Source: Firmicutes bacterium UBA1768 (lineage in GTDB: Bacteria; Bacillota; Clostridia; Peptostreptococcales; Anaerovoracaceae). From it: DNA of 55,435 nt. Of the stretch, positions 35,357 through 43,718 are shown piece by piece. The notes below the pieces were generated by a model. The model ran no database searches and was not told the DNA's origin. It was given only the letters and a program-made list of their open reading frames with translations. The translations under genes and the position numbers were made by a program. The DNA lies in assembly GCA_002315335.1 (NCBI GenBank), contig DCGW01000034.1:18055-73489 (forward strand), written 5' to 3'. The stretch's first letter is position 1, and the number at the start of each line of letters is the position of its first letter.

Positions 35357-36064
35357 TTATTCTGCCTCCAAATCCAGGAAGACTTCTTCGAGGCTGTCAT
35401 CACCCTTAACCTCTTCCATTGTGCCCGATCTCACAAGAACTCCATCCTTGATAATTGCAACCTTATCGCAAAGCTTTTCAGCTACCTCAAGCACATGTGT
35501 TGAGAAAAAGATGGCTCCGCCTCCATCGCAGACCTCTCTCATCATCAGCTTAAGCTCATGGGCTGCCTTTGGGTCAAGACCGACAAAAGGCTCATCCATT
35601 ATTATCAGCTTTGGCTCATGAATCCATGCTGAAATTATTGCCAGCTTTTGCTTCATTCCGTGAGAATAGGTTGCTATGGGCTGTGCCAGATCAGCTGTTA
35701 AGCCAAAAGTATCGGCATATTTTCTTATTCTTTGGCTTCTATCCTCAGAGCTTATTCCAAAAATATCTGCAACGAAGTTTAGATACTTTATACCGGTCAT
35801 AAAGTCATAAAGGTCAGGATTATCCGGAATATAAGCCATGATTTTTTTGCACTCAATAGGGCTGTCCACTATCGACATGCCATCTATAAGTATTTCCCCA
35901 CTGTCAAACTTAAGAATCCCGGCAATACTCTTCAGGGTAGTTGTCTTTCCTGCTCCGTTGTGTCCGATAAAGCCATAGATTTCTCCCGGTTGAATATGCA
36001 GATACAGATTGTCTACCGCCTTTTTTTCATCGTAATTCTTTGTAATACCATTAATTTTTAACAT
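35357..36064 (-). CDS. ABC transporter ATP-binding protein, partner of the ABC-2 permease
   Basis: 235 residues from the ATG at 36064, which has AAGGGGA; a ten-residue longer frame lacks a site. Walker A GHNGAGKT near 36-43, signature Y-S-H-G-M-K-Q-K, Walker B IIMDEP and the switch FFSTHVLEVAE are intact. It is 36 nt after the sensor kinase gene, suggesting that the second exporter belongs to the same regulated operon. Confidence 0.9.
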   Translation of the reverse strand: MLKINGITKNYDEKKAVDNLYLHIQPGEIYGFIGHNGAGKTTTLKSIAGILKFDSGEILIDGMSIVDSPIECKKIMAYIPDNPDLYDFMTGIKYLNFVADIFGISSEDRSQRIRKYADTFGLTADLAQPIATYSHGMKQKLAIISAWIHEPKLIIMDEPFVGLDPKAAHELKLMMREVCDGGGAIFFSTHVLEVAEKLCDKVAIIKDGVLVRSGTMEEVKGDDSLEEVFLDLEAE

Positions 36065-36100
36065 GTCTTCCCCTTCTATGTGGCCCAAGCACATTATTAT

Positions 36101-36985
36101 TTAAAACTTTACCGTTATGCTCAACTTACCATCTTTATATGTGGCCGAAATTTTTCCACCCATTTTTTCTGTCAGCAGCTTCGCAATGGATAGTCCTAAG
36201 CCGGTCGAACCTCGTGCGTTTTCTACAGTATAGAACCGGTCAAAAAGAAGACCAGCCTCAATTTCGGTTAGTGCTGCCGAACTATTTACAAAAGTTATCG
36301 TACCGTTTTCGTCAAGCTTTACTGTTAAATCTCCGTCGGAATATTTTACCACATTGTTTAACAGATTTCCAAATATTCTTTGAACTGCTTTTCTGTCGAG
36401 ACTGCGTATAACTTTTTTATCTGTAATTGCTATTTCGGGAGCTATTCCTATATCCATAAATGACCGGTAGGCCGCAGCAAGTGCGACCTCCAGTTCATCG
36501 TTTAGTGTCAGATTTTCATAATTCAGCTCGTCCGAAGTAGCATCTATTATCGAATACTCAAACAGTTCTTCAGTTAAAGCCTTAAGGCTCTCCGTTCTTT
36601 CTCTGATAATACTCACATATCTCGCGGCTCTTTCTTCTAACCCCTCTTCCTCCAACAGCTCTAAGTAACCGCTTATCGCAGTTACAGGTGTTCTTATGTC
36701 GTGGGCAATATTTGTCACCGCCACCTGAACCTCAGTGCTTTTGTTGGCAACCATTCTGCTGCGCTTACGTAGAACTGATAATTCTTTATTGATATTTGAA
36801 GCAAATTCTCTAACCCTTTTATCGGGGGAAGCAATTGTTATCTGCATATTGGTATCCTCATCAAGGAGATTCTTGAACTCATTGGAAATTTCTTCCAGCG
36901 ACCTTCTCGTTGACAGGAGCTTTTTTCCCAGCAGACATACTGCCAGTATAAGAATTATTACGAGGATAATCAGCAAACCTTCCAT
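36101..36985 (-). CDS. Sensor histidine kinase without an extracellular sensor domain
   Basis: 294 residues. A single N-terminal membrane helix (about 4-20) and no outside loop, then a short linker, HisKA with phospho-His95 (NIAHDIRTP), and HATPase with N box N-L-L-N-N-V-V and G-S-T-G-L-G-L-S. The absence of a sensor domain suggests that it reads the state of a membrane partner, as kinases paired with peptide-antibiotic ABC transporters do. It sits 23 nt after an ABC permease and in the same operon as the response regulator at 38839-39510. Confidence 0.9.
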   Translation of the reverse strand: MEGLLIILVIILILAVCLLGKKLLSTRRSLEEISNEFKNLLDEDTNMQITIASPDKRVREFASNINKELSVLRKRSRMVANKSTEVQVAVTNIAHDIRTPVTAISGYLELLEEEGLEERAARYVSIIRERTESLKALTEELFEYSIIDATSDELNYENLTLNDELEVALAAAYRSFMDIGIAPEIAITDKKVIRSLDRKAVQRIFGNLLNNVVKYSDGDLTVKLDENGTITFVNSSAALTEIEAGLLFDRFYTVENARGSTGLGLSIAKLLTEKMGGKISATYKDGKLSITVKF

Positions 36986-37008
36986 AGCTTTCTCCGTATT
37001 ACATTACC

Positions 37009-37842
37009 TTATTTTAAATCTTTCTTTCTGAACACAATGCATCCGCAGACAAGCGAAACCAACGTAACGCCTATTGAACCTATAATCCCAAGTATGCTTT
37101 TCTTAAACTCATAGGTTTCCAGGTTTATAGTCGGACATGTCGGCATTATGTATGAAATGAATTCAAACACTTTTCTTTTTGCTCCGCCCAAATAGTCTGG
37201 ATTTGGAATCAAATCACCATTTACCCAGACATCACCCTGTTGAACAACGTCATAAATCATTTCTGGTGCAGCCAACACGTTTACTATTATACTTCCTATA
37301 AACAGCATAACAAACCACAGTACCAGTGAAATAACCGCACTGAGGGCTTTGTTCGGAATGAGCATAGCCATTGTAGTAAATATTGCCGTAAAGGACAGTG
37401 CCACGCATATCATAACAGCTAAATTTATCGCAAAACCGTTCCAACCGAAACCAAAGCCTCCAAACCAATATATGCCCGGCAAGCTTCCGATTAGCCACGC
37501 GGCTGTGATTAACAGACAACCAGCAAAGGAAACAGCAAACAAGGATAAGAATACTGAGGTTCTGCTGTGGCCAGCAATCAGCTTATTTCTGAGAGTTCCG
37601 TCGGAATACTCTACTCCAACAAAGAGACTGACAAACGAAGCGTAGATAATCCCAAGCAGCGGTGCAAAATTATAAAAGCACTGTTCAAGACAAACTTCAT
37701 CGCCTGCCTTCATCCATCCATACATTACCGGCGCATTTGTAAGCGAAATAGCTAACGATATCCCCAATGTTGCCAACAAGGCTATAATTAAGATTTTATC
37801 CTTCAGCATTCGTTTTCCTGTAACCTTCAAAAGTCTATTCAT
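37009..37842 (-). CDS. ABC-2-type permease of the two-component-linked exporter
   Basis: 277 residues from the ATG at 37842 (GGAGGTG at good distance; a GTG three codons earlier is less likely). Six predicted membrane helices with a large outside loop between helices 5 and 6, the LanE/BcrB-like layout. It overlaps the ATP-binding gene by 8 nt. Probable job is export or immunity against an antimicrobial peptide or lipid-targeting compound; inferred from context. Confidence 0.85.
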   Translation of the reverse strand: MNRLLKVTGKRMLKDKILIIALLATLGISLAISLTNAPVMYGWMKAGDEVCLEQCFYNFAPLLGIIYASFVSLFVGVEYSDGTLRNKLIAGHSRTSVFLSLFAVSFAGCLLITAAWLIGSLPGIYWFGGFGFGWNGFAINLAVMICVALSFTAIFTTMAMLIPNKALSAVISLVLWFVMLFIGSIIVNVLAAPEMIYDVVQQGDVWVNGDLIPNPDYLGGAKRKVFEFISYIMPTCPTINLETYEFKKSILGIIGSIGVTLVSLVCGCIVFRKKDLK

Positions 37843-38749
37843 GGCTTTCACCTCCCATAAGATTCAGGTAAAAGCTTTCAAGACTTTCGTCCTGTTCACG
37901 CATAGTATATATTACACAGTTTTCTGAGGATGCCAGATTTACTAACTTTGTAACCTCTACCTCACTGTAAAACTCTGCCGAAGTATCGTCTAATATTCTA
38001 TACTCTATTCCAAGCTGGTCGAGCGTTCTGGAAAAAGCTCCGACATCCGATACGGAGACTACGGTCTTCTTTCTGCACGTGGCTTCAAGCTCCTCAGCGC
38101 TGATTTCTTTTACTGTATGGCCGCTGTCAATAAAACCATAGTGGGTAGCGATTCTTGCAAGCTCATCGAGGATATGACTTGAAATAAGTACTGTAATTCC
38201 CATTTCATGGTTAAGCTTAAGTATAAGCTCCCTTATTTCAATTATTCCCTGCGGGTCAAGACCATTAACAGGCTCATCCAAAATCATGAAATCAGGGTTG
38301 CCTGCCAAAGCGATTGCAATGCCTAAACGCTGACGCATTCCCAAAGAAAACTTCTTCGCCTTCTTTTTTCCTGTGTCTTCAAGGCCAACTGTCTTAAGCA
38401 GTTCCCTTACCCCGTCGTAGGACGGAATACCGAGAATGTCAAATTGAGTTTTAATATTCTCTTCTGCAGTCATATCCATGTAGATTGATGGCGTTTCAAC
38501 AACAGCCCCAATTCGGCGCCTCGTTTTTATTATTGTTTTTTCGCTGTTTTTACAGCCAAAAAGCGTGTAACGGCCACTGCTCGGCTCCTGAAGTCCTGTT
38601 ATCAATCTGATTAAAGTGGTTTTACCGGAACCATTTTTTCCGACTATTCCATATATTGCCCCCTCCGGAACATGAATAGTCAGGTCGTTCAGCGCTTTGA
38701 AGTCTTTATATTTTTTTGAAAGACCTTCTGTTTCAAGCACATACTTCAT
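37835..38749 (-). CDS. ABC transporter ATP-binding protein (BcrA/LanF-like)
   Basis: 304 residues. Walker A GKNGSGKT (37-44), signature F-S-L-G-M-R-Q-R-L, Walker B MILDEP and the extended 80-residue C-terminal domain typical of BcrA/LanF ATPases. AAAGGAGGT precedes the ATG. It is separated from the response regulator by 89 nt containing four direct repeats, so it may have an additional regulated promoter. Confidence 0.92.
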   Translation of the reverse strand: MKYVLETEGLSKKYKDFKALNDLTIHVPEGAIYGIVGKNGSGKTTLIRLITGLQEPSSGRYTLFGCKNSEKTIIKTRRRIGAVVETPSIYMDMTAEENIKTQFDILGIPSYDGVRELLKTVGLEDTGKKKAKKFSLGMRQRLGIAIALAGNPDFMILDEPVNGLDPQGIIEIRELILKLNHEMGITVLISSHILDELARIATHYGFIDSGHTVKEISAEELEATCRKKTVVSVSDVGAFSRTLDQLGIEYRILDDTSAEFYSEVEVTKLVNLASSENCVIYTMREQDESLESFYLNLMGGESHE

Positions 38750-38795
38750 ATTTGAATACCTCCTTTTACCTGATGAACTAATACTACAGGCAAAA

Positions 38796-38837
38796 GGTTA
38801 AGATTATGGTTGAGAAAAAGGTTGAGAAAGTGTTGAG
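38796..38837 (-). promoter_or_regulatory. Four direct repeats, candidate response-regulator operator
   Basis: On the plus strand GGTTAAG (38796), GGTTGAG (38808), GGTTGAG (38820) and TGTTGAG (38831) recur at 12, 12 and 11 nt, i.e. CTCAACC-type heptads on the minus strand. OmpR-family regulators bind direct repeats at about this spacing. The array begins right after the stop of the response regulator gene and precedes the ABC ATPase gene; a weak -10 (TAGTAT) follows on the minus strand. Confidence 0.5.
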
Positions 38838-38838
38838 A

Positions 38839-39510
38839 TTAATCATTATTTTCTCCCATTTTGAAGCCTATTCCCCAGATTGATTCTATGCAATCATCCC
38901 CTCCCATGTCACGAAGCTTGGTTCTGAGGTGACTTATGTGGGTTTTTAATGATGTCTCTGTGCAGTCGAGAGTATCATCTCTTATTCTGTCGAGGATAAC
39001 CGACTTTGCAATTACCTGTCCCTTGTTCTGCATTAACAGCTTTAGAATTGCAAACTCTGTTTTAGTAAGATTGACCGCTCGACCTTCCACAAAAGCCATA
39101 TGAGCACTCATATCAATTTCTATATTTGCGCACTTGATTTTTTGCTTAAAAGATTGCGTCGTTCTTCTCAGCTGAACCTCCACCCTTGCAGCGAGTTCTC
39201 TTGTGTTAAAGGGCTTTGTTATGTAGTCAACAGCACCCTCCGAGAGCATGGAAATCTTATCATCAATGCCAATTTTTGCACTTACTACTATTACAGGAAT
39301 TCCTGCAATTCGTTTAAGGAGCTCCTCTCCCGACATTCCCGGCAGCATCAGGTCAAGAAGAATTATATCCGGTCTTTCCTTTTCGAGAAGCATTGCCGCC
39401 TCTGTTCCCGAATAGGCCCTCAGACAGAAATACCCTTCTTTTTCAAGAACCTCCTGCTCCAGATTTCCTATTTGAATATCATCGTCAATAATCAGTATTT
39501 TCGCTTTCAT
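38839..39510 (-). CDS. OmpR-family response regulator
   Basis: 223 residues: receiver domain with acidic pocket D-D-D (9-11), phospho-acceptor Asp53 (LLDLMLPG) and Lys in Y-I-T-K-P-F, then a winged-helix DNA-binding domain ending in S-I-W-G-I-G-F-K. GAGGGG precedes the ATG. It heads the regulator-ABC-kinase-ABC cluster and is read from a consensus promoter carrying a LexA-like box. Partner of the kinase at 36101-36985. Confidence 0.95.
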   Translation of the reverse strand: MKAKILIIDDDIQIGNLEQEVLEKEGYFCLRAYSGTEAAMLLEKERPDIILLDLMLPGMSGEELLKRIAGIPVIVVSAKIGIDDKISMLSEGAVDYITKPFNTRELAARVEVQLRRTTQSFKQKIKCANIEIDMSAHMAFVEGRAVNLTKTEFAILKLLMQNKGQVIAKSVILDRIRDDTLDCTETSLKTHISHLRTKLRDMGGDDCIESIWGIGFKMGENND

Positions 39511-39536
39511 AATAAACCCCTCTTTTAATTGCCGCC

Positions 39537-39565
39537 ATTATATCGAACATTTGTTCTGTTGTCAA
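39537..39565 (-). promoter_or_regulatory. Consensus sigma-A promoter for the response-regulator operon
   Basis: Minus strand TTGACA (39565-39560), 17 nt, TATAAT (39542-39537): a perfect match to the vegetative consensus. Such a strong promoter would need a repressor; a LexA-like box fills the spacer. Confidence 0.9.
39544..39557 (-). promoter_or_regulatory. LexA-like (SOS) box between -35 and -10
   Basis: On the minus strand AGAACAAATGTTCG, i.e. GAAC-N4-GTTC, differs from the Gram-positive SOS box CGAACRNRYGTTYG only at the first base. It occupies the promoter spacer, where LexA would block polymerase. No lexA gene is in the window. Confidence 0.6.
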
Positions 39566-39577
39566 TAGTCCAAATAT

Positions 39578-39609
39578 AAAACGGCAGCAGAGAAAATTCC
39601 CTACTGCCG
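39578..39609 (-). terminator. Terminator after the GltD-type oxidoreductase gene
   Basis: CGGCAG / CTGCCG arms (39604-39609 and 39582-39587) with further inner pairs, followed on the minus strand by TTTTATATTT. It lies about 28 nt after the stop at 39638 and just upstream of the response-regulator promoter. Confidence 0.8.
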
Positions 39610-39637
39610 CAAATGTTACGAAATTAAGCAGAAAACA

Positions 39638-40864
39638 CTATTTTAAGCCCTTAATGTATTCGTCAATTTTTTCTGCTGTTTCCCTTGCAAACGCAACGGC
39701 CTGAACTACAGTCTTAGGACCAGTTACGATATCTCCGGCCGCAAATACGCCAGGAATATCTGTTTCACCGAATTCGTTAGCTGCGAGGAAGCCTCTTTCG
39801 TCTGTTTCCATGCTTTCCTTTACTTCTGCACCTGGGCCCTGGCCTATAGCTAAGATAATATCGTCGCAAGGAATCTTAAATGTATCGGCATAGTCTTCTT
39901 CATACTTGAACTTGCCGTCCTCTGTTTCTGTCTTCTTGATGCGTACACAAACAACACCGTCATCTTCAAGCTTGATTGCCTGGCAAAGATGCTGGAACTG
40001 AACGCCTTCGATTGTTGCCATTTCAACTTCGTTTCTGCTTGCAGACATTTCTCCGTCAGCCTTAGTGTTAAGAACAGTTACGTTGCTGTGATGTCTTCTG
40101 AGTGCAGTTCTTGCAGCATCCATAGCTACATTGCCGGCACCAACAACAACAACATTTCTTCCGAGGTGATGTGATTCTGCTGACTTCAGATAGTTTACTG
40201 CGAAGTATACATTTCCGTGTGTTTCGCCTAAGAGACCTAATTTTCTTGGAACAGCTGTACCGATAGCGATAAATACTGCCTTATAGCCATCCATAAGTAA
40301 GTCCTCAACCTTGATAGCTGAACCAATCTTTGTGTTCGGTCTGAATTTCACTCCAAGGTCGAGAAGAATCTTCATATATTTGTCGACGATTGTCTTTGGA
40401 AGTCTGAAATCAGGAATGCCGTATCTGAGAACTCCGCCGATCTTGTCGCCTTCTTCAAAAATGGTTACATCATATCCCTTTAGAAGCATCTTGATTGCCA
40501 TTGTGAGACCTGCAGGACCACTTCCCACAACTGCAATTTTGTGGCCGTTCTTCTTAATTTCAGGCACTTCAAATGTATCAAGATAGAAATAAGAAATATA
40601 TTTTTCAATTTCGTAGAACTCTACTGGTGCACCTTTTTTGCCGAGAACGCAGTGGCCGAAGCAATTGCTTTCGTGCGGGCAAACGATTGATGTTACCGCT
40701 GTGAGTGGATTATTTTTGAAAAGCACTTCGCCTGCTTCACGAACCTTGCCTGCCAAGAACAGATCCATTACTTCAGGAATAGGTGTGCTTACCGGACAAT
40801 TCATTGAGCACAAAGGCTTTTTACATTTTAAACATCTTTCCGCTTCCGATTTAATATTTGACAT
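39638..40864 (-). CDS. NAD(P)H-dependent GltD-family flavin/iron-sulfur oxidoreductase
   Basis: 408 residues, glutamate synthase small-subunit type. N-terminal cysteines C11, C14, C19, C23 and C62, C68, C72 for two [4Fe-4S] clusters, FAD-binding GSGPAG (114-119), NAD(P)-binding GAGNVAMD (about 246-253) and a C-terminal GVFAAGD FAD segment. No large GltB subunit is adjacent, so it may act as a homomeric glutamate synthase-like protein or as an electron-transfer module for an unlinked partner. GAAAGGAG precedes the ATG. Monocistronic, with own promoter and terminator. Confidence 0.88.
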   Translation of the reverse strand: MSNIKSEAERCLKCKKPLCSMNCPVSTPIPEVMDLFLAGKVREAGEVLFKNNPLTAVTSIVCPHESNCFGHCVLGKKGAPVEFYEIEKYISYFYLDTFEVPEIKKNGHKIAVVGSGPAGLTMAIKMLLKGYDVTIFEEGDKIGGVLRYGIPDFRLPKTIVDKYMKILLDLGVKFRPNTKIGSAIKVEDLLMDGYKAVFIAIGTAVPRKLGLLGETHGNVYFAVNYLKSAESHHLGRNVVVVGAGNVAMDAARTALRRHHSNVTVLNTKADGEMSASRNEVEMATIEGVQFQHLCQAIKLEDDGVVCVRIKKTETEDGKFKYEEDYADTFKIPCDDIILAIGQGPGAEVKESMETDERGFLAANEFGETDIPGVFAAGDIVTGPKTVVQAVAFARETAEKIDEYIKGLK

Positions 40865-40899
40865 GTGAAACTCCTTTCAAAAGAAAACGTTGTTTTATT

Positions 40900-40928
40900 A
40901 TGATATAACAATTATTTAAAACATTCAA
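40900..40928 (-). promoter_or_regulatory. Candidate promoter for the GltD-type gene
   Basis: Minus strand TTGAAT (40928-40923), 17 nt, TATCAT (40905-40900). Confidence 0.6.
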
Positions 40929-40975
40929 TATAAAAAACACAATAACACTAACAATTAATGCATAATATTCATTTT

Positions 40976-41500
40976 TTATAATTCAATTTTTTCTATTAGC
41001 GTATTATAAGCATTAAAGGTTCTGTCATCAAAAAGCACCCACTCTACAGTATAGAAGGAATCGGGATTTTCTTTAATGAAGTCCTTAACTGTAGCTACGG
41101 CAATTTTAGCGGCTTCACCCAAAGGATAACTGTAGACTCCTGTGGAAATCGATGGAAAAGCAATTGTTTTTATTCCCTTTTCTTTAGCAAGCATCAGTGA
41201 ATTATTATAACAGTTTTTCAAAAGCTCACTTTCATTATGATTGCCGCCGCGCCATATAGGTCCAACCGTGTGAATGACATTTTTGCAAGGCAGGTTATAT
41301 GCACCGGTGATTTTCGCCTCACCGGTTTTGCAGCCGTTAAGACCTGCACACTCCTTCAGAAGGTCAGGTCCTGCAGCTCTATGAATTGCTCCGTCAACTC
41401 CACCACCACCTAAAAGTGTGTTGTTCGCAGCATTTACTATAGCCTCGACATCGGGGACTTTTGTAAGATCTCCCCTGATGGCTTTAATTGTGGTTATCAT
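40976..41500 (-). CDS. Macrodomain protein, predicted ADP-ribosyl hydrolase
   Basis: 174 residues, a stand-alone MacroD-type domain: GDLT (10-13), the [18 protein letters not shown] loop (23-40) and the second ribose-phosphate loop [10 protein letters not shown] near residue 120. These proteins remove ADP-ribose from proteins or nucleic acids or hydrolyse O-acetyl-ADP-ribose. The ATG is 10 nt after the SLH gene; its GGGGAG site overlaps that stop, so the two are co-translated. No ADP-ribosyltransferase or sirtuin gene is nearby. Confidence 0.92.
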   Translation of the reverse strand: MITTIKAIRGDLTKVPDVEAIVNAANNTLLGGGGVDGAIHRAAGPDLLKECAGLNGCKTGEAKITGAYNLPCKNVIHTVGPIWRGGNHNESELLKNCYNNSLMLAKEKGIKTIAFPSISTGVYSYPLGEAAKIAVATVKDFIKENPDSFYTVEWVLFDDRTFNAYNTLIEKIEL

Positions 41501-41510
41501 TTGCTCCCCC

Positions 41511-42617
41511 TTATTTCATCTTGAAAAATGTAAGATTCTGCTGTTCCTCGTTCGGAGCACCTTCCCAGACAATGCTGCCGTCCTTCTTTACCACAAAATA
41601 TCCGACAATATTTTCTTCAGTAGGAATAATATAATATAGCACCTTATCCGCTTCTATTTCGTCGTCAAAGAGATAGTCATAGGCCGCACAGTCAGAATAT
41701 CCGATAGCATTTTTGTATAATGAACCAGTCATTTTCCATACCTGACAATCAAAGGAATTGGTCGCATAAGATACTACAATTTTCATGTCACCATCTTCGT
41801 TTGGCTCAGAAATATTCATCGTTGCCTTTCTGCCGGACTTTGAAAAACTATCGCAGTAGTCTCCTGCAAGTTCTTCGGCAGTAATGTTCACAGGCTCAAG
41901 GTCCGTAGTGAGAGTTCTGTACAGAATGGTCACAAACTCTGCTCTTGTGACATTTTTCTTCGATCCAAGTTTCTTGACCGGCTGCATAACATCAGTAGCG
42001 ATACACCACTGAAATGCCGGAATTGCATACTCCGCCGTATCAAAAATATCATCATAGTCCAGAATGTTTAAATCTTCACCAAGAGTCATGTCGAATCCCT
42101 TATACTCTGCATAGCTGTAAATCAGTTTTGCAAGCTGTTCCTTTGTCATCGCAGCATTTGGTTTGAACTTATTATTACCAGTTCCTTCGATTATTCCTGC
42201 AGCCTTAGCCCAGAGAACCGCCTTATAGTAGTAATCTCCGTCGTAAATATCGTTAAACGCATTAAGCTCATTATATGAACCTTCCTCAGTCATATCGAGG
42301 AGCGCAGGCTCACCCTCAGCCCTGTATAGCATTGCAGCAATCTGACCTCTTGTACATACATTGGTAGGGCCAAAACGAGTTGCGGAAAGACCGCTTGTAA
42401 TCCCGTTTTTTACTGCCCAATAAACAGCATCGAAATACCAGGCACTATCATTTACATCCTTAAATTCAATTGCTGGCAGTGCCGCTATTGTGACTGGCGC
42501 CATAACATCATTTTCTGCTGCCTTGCTGTCGACACCTTCATTTTCACCCGCAAAGGAAAGTGCCGACATTGAAAATACAACAGCAACGGCAAGTAAACAA
42601 ACTAAAAACTTCTTCAA
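41511..42617 (-). CDS. Exported SLH-domain protein
   Basis: 368 residues from a TTG at 42617 that has GGGGAGG at proper distance; the frame continues 21 codons further without a site. Signal peptide ends about A-L-S-F-A. Three S-layer homology repeats follow (about residues 48-105, 110-165, 180-245), recognisable by [18 protein letters not shown] and equivalent segments; these bind pyruvylated wall polymer. The C-terminal 110 residues form a small beta-rich domain of unknown role. Coupled to the macrodomain gene. Confidence 0.88.
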   Translation of the reverse strand: MKKFLVCLLAVAVVFSMSALSFAGENEGVDSKAAENDVMAPVTIAALPAIEFKDVNDSAWYFDAVYWAVKNGITSGLSATRFGPTNVCTRGQIAAMLYRAEGEPALLDMTEEGSYNELNAFNDIYDGDYYYKAVLWAKAAGIIEGTGNNKFKPNAAMTKEQLAKLIYSYAEYKGFDMTLGEDLNILDYDDIFDTAEYAIPAFQWCIATDVMQPVKKLGSKKNVTRAEFVTILYRTLTTDLEPVNITAEELAGDYCDSFSKSGRKATMNISEPNEDGDMKIVVSYATNSFDCQVWKMTGSLYKNAIGYSDCAAYDYLFDDEIEADKVLYYIIPTEENIVGYFVVKKDGSIVWEGAPNEEQQNLTFFKMK

Positions 42618-42670
42618 CTTAATTCCTCCCCTCAAATAGAAATTGTAATCAAAACAATTATTTATACATA

Positions 42671-42699
42671 ATATTATCACAACGGAAGGCAGTCAGCAA
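42671..42699 (-). promoter_or_regulatory. Promoter for the SLH-macrodomain pair
   Basis: Minus strand TTGCTG (42699-42694), 17 nt, TAATAT (42676-42671) with TGA before the -10 (extended -10). Confidence 0.6.
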
Positions 42700-42708
42700 T
42701 CCGGATTG
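42697..42708. repeat. Perfect 12-bp palindrome overlapping the SLH promoter -35
   Basis: CAATCCGGATTG, overlapping the -35 by three bases and nested in a larger imperfect stem (GGAAG/CTTCC at 42684-42714). It may be an operator or part of the yicC transcript end; it lacks a T-run, so it is not a standard terminator. Confidence 0.45.
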
Positions 42709-42729
42709 GCTTCCATTTTTTTCCATTCG

Positions 42730-43614
42730 TTATTCAATATTCTGAACCTGTTCTCTGATCTTTTCGATTTCGCTCTTCATATCTACAACTATGTTTGTAA
42801 TACCTATATCGGCTGATTTTGAGCCAGTTGTATTAGCCTCTCTGTTCATTTCCTGCACTATGAAGTCCAGCTTCTTTCCGTCAGGCTTTGAAGAGTTTAT
42901 GATAATGTCCTTCAGCTGGCTAATATGACTTCTGAGCCTTACCAGTTCCTCAGTAACATTGGATTTATCGGCAAATACTGCAGCCTCAACAATAATTCTT
43001 TCCTCCGGAACCTCAACAGCTCCGTCAAGAAGCTCTTTGATCCTCGCAGTGAGCTTGTCCTTATATGCAGCGGTAACCTTGTCGGAAACGGCCTCAACTT
43101 CTTCAACCATTTTTCCTATCAGCTCGCCTCTCATGATAATATCAGCCGCAAGCTTTTCCCCTTCGGTAATTTTCATTCTGTCATGCTCTGCTGCAGCAGC
43201 TCTTACAGGCACCTCTAAGCATTTAATAATCTCTTCCTCGTCCTCAACATCCGGAATAGCTTTTATTACGTCAGGAAACCCTGTAAGCATGGATAGTGTT
43301 ATCTCATCCTTAAGACCAAATTTTTCCTTTAGCTCGGTTAATCTTCCGTAGTACTGCTGGGCAACCTCACTATTAAGTTTAATCGTGCTGTCTTCATCGG
43401 TCAGGTTTTCAACAAGAATTGAGACCTCAATTTTACCTCTTCTCGCCGTTTCCTTTACTATTGATTTAATTTTTTCTTCCGCAAACGAGTATTTTTTTGG
43501 AAGACGCACAGAAATATCGCAGTATCTATGGTTTACCGACTTGATTTCAACTGTTATGTTTCTTTTTCCGTCCGAGTACTCCCCTCGGCCGAAGCCTGTC
43601 ATGCTTTTAACCAT
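42730..43614 (-). CDS. yicC: YicC family endoribonuclease
   Basis: 294 residues. N-terminal K-S-M-T-G-F-G-R-G-E and the C-terminal D-F-I-V-Q-E-M-N-R-E-A-N-T segment (DUF1732) are intact; members are endoribonucleases acting on RNA such as RyhB in E. coli. AAAGGAG precedes the ATG. Divergent from rqcH with overlapping promoters. In Firmicutes this gene usually sits directly upstream of remA-gmk; here the next gene on its strand is the SLH gene and gmk is about 20.8 kb downstream. Confidence 0.94.
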   Translation of the reverse strand: MVKSMTGFGRGEYSDGKRNITVEIKSVNHRYCDISVRLPKKYSFAEEKIKSIVKETARRGKIEVSILVENLTDEDSTIKLNSEVAQQYYGRLTELKEKFGLKDEITLSMLTGFPDVIKAIPDVEDEEEIIKCLEVPVRAAAAEHDRMKITEGEKLAADIIMRGELIGKMVEEVEAVSDKVTAAYKDKLTARIKELLDGAVEVPEERIIVEAAVFADKSNVTEELVRLRSHISQLKDIIINSSKPDGKKLDFIVQEMNREANTTGSKSADIGITNIVVDMKSEIEKIREQVQNIE

Positions 43615-43660
43615 TTTTTCTCCTTTGTGATTGATTTATCAGGTCTTATTTGTTATTTTA

Positions 43661-43689
43661 ATTATATCTGATTTTTACAAAACATTCAA
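43661..43689 (-). promoter_or_regulatory. Sigma-A promoter for yicC
   Basis: Minus strand TTGAAT (43689-43684), 17 nt, TATAAT (43666-43661). Overlaps the divergent rqcH promoter. Confidence 0.75.
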
Positions 43690-43703
43690 CTAATGCATAG
43701 ATA
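43674..43703 (+). promoter_or_regulatory. Candidate promoter for rqcH
   Basis: TTTACA (43674-43679), 18 nt, TAGATA (43698-43703), ending close to the AAGGAG site, so the leader would be very short. Polymerases at this and the yicC promoter would compete. Confidence 0.45.
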
Positions 43704-43718
43704 TATAAGGAGAAAACA

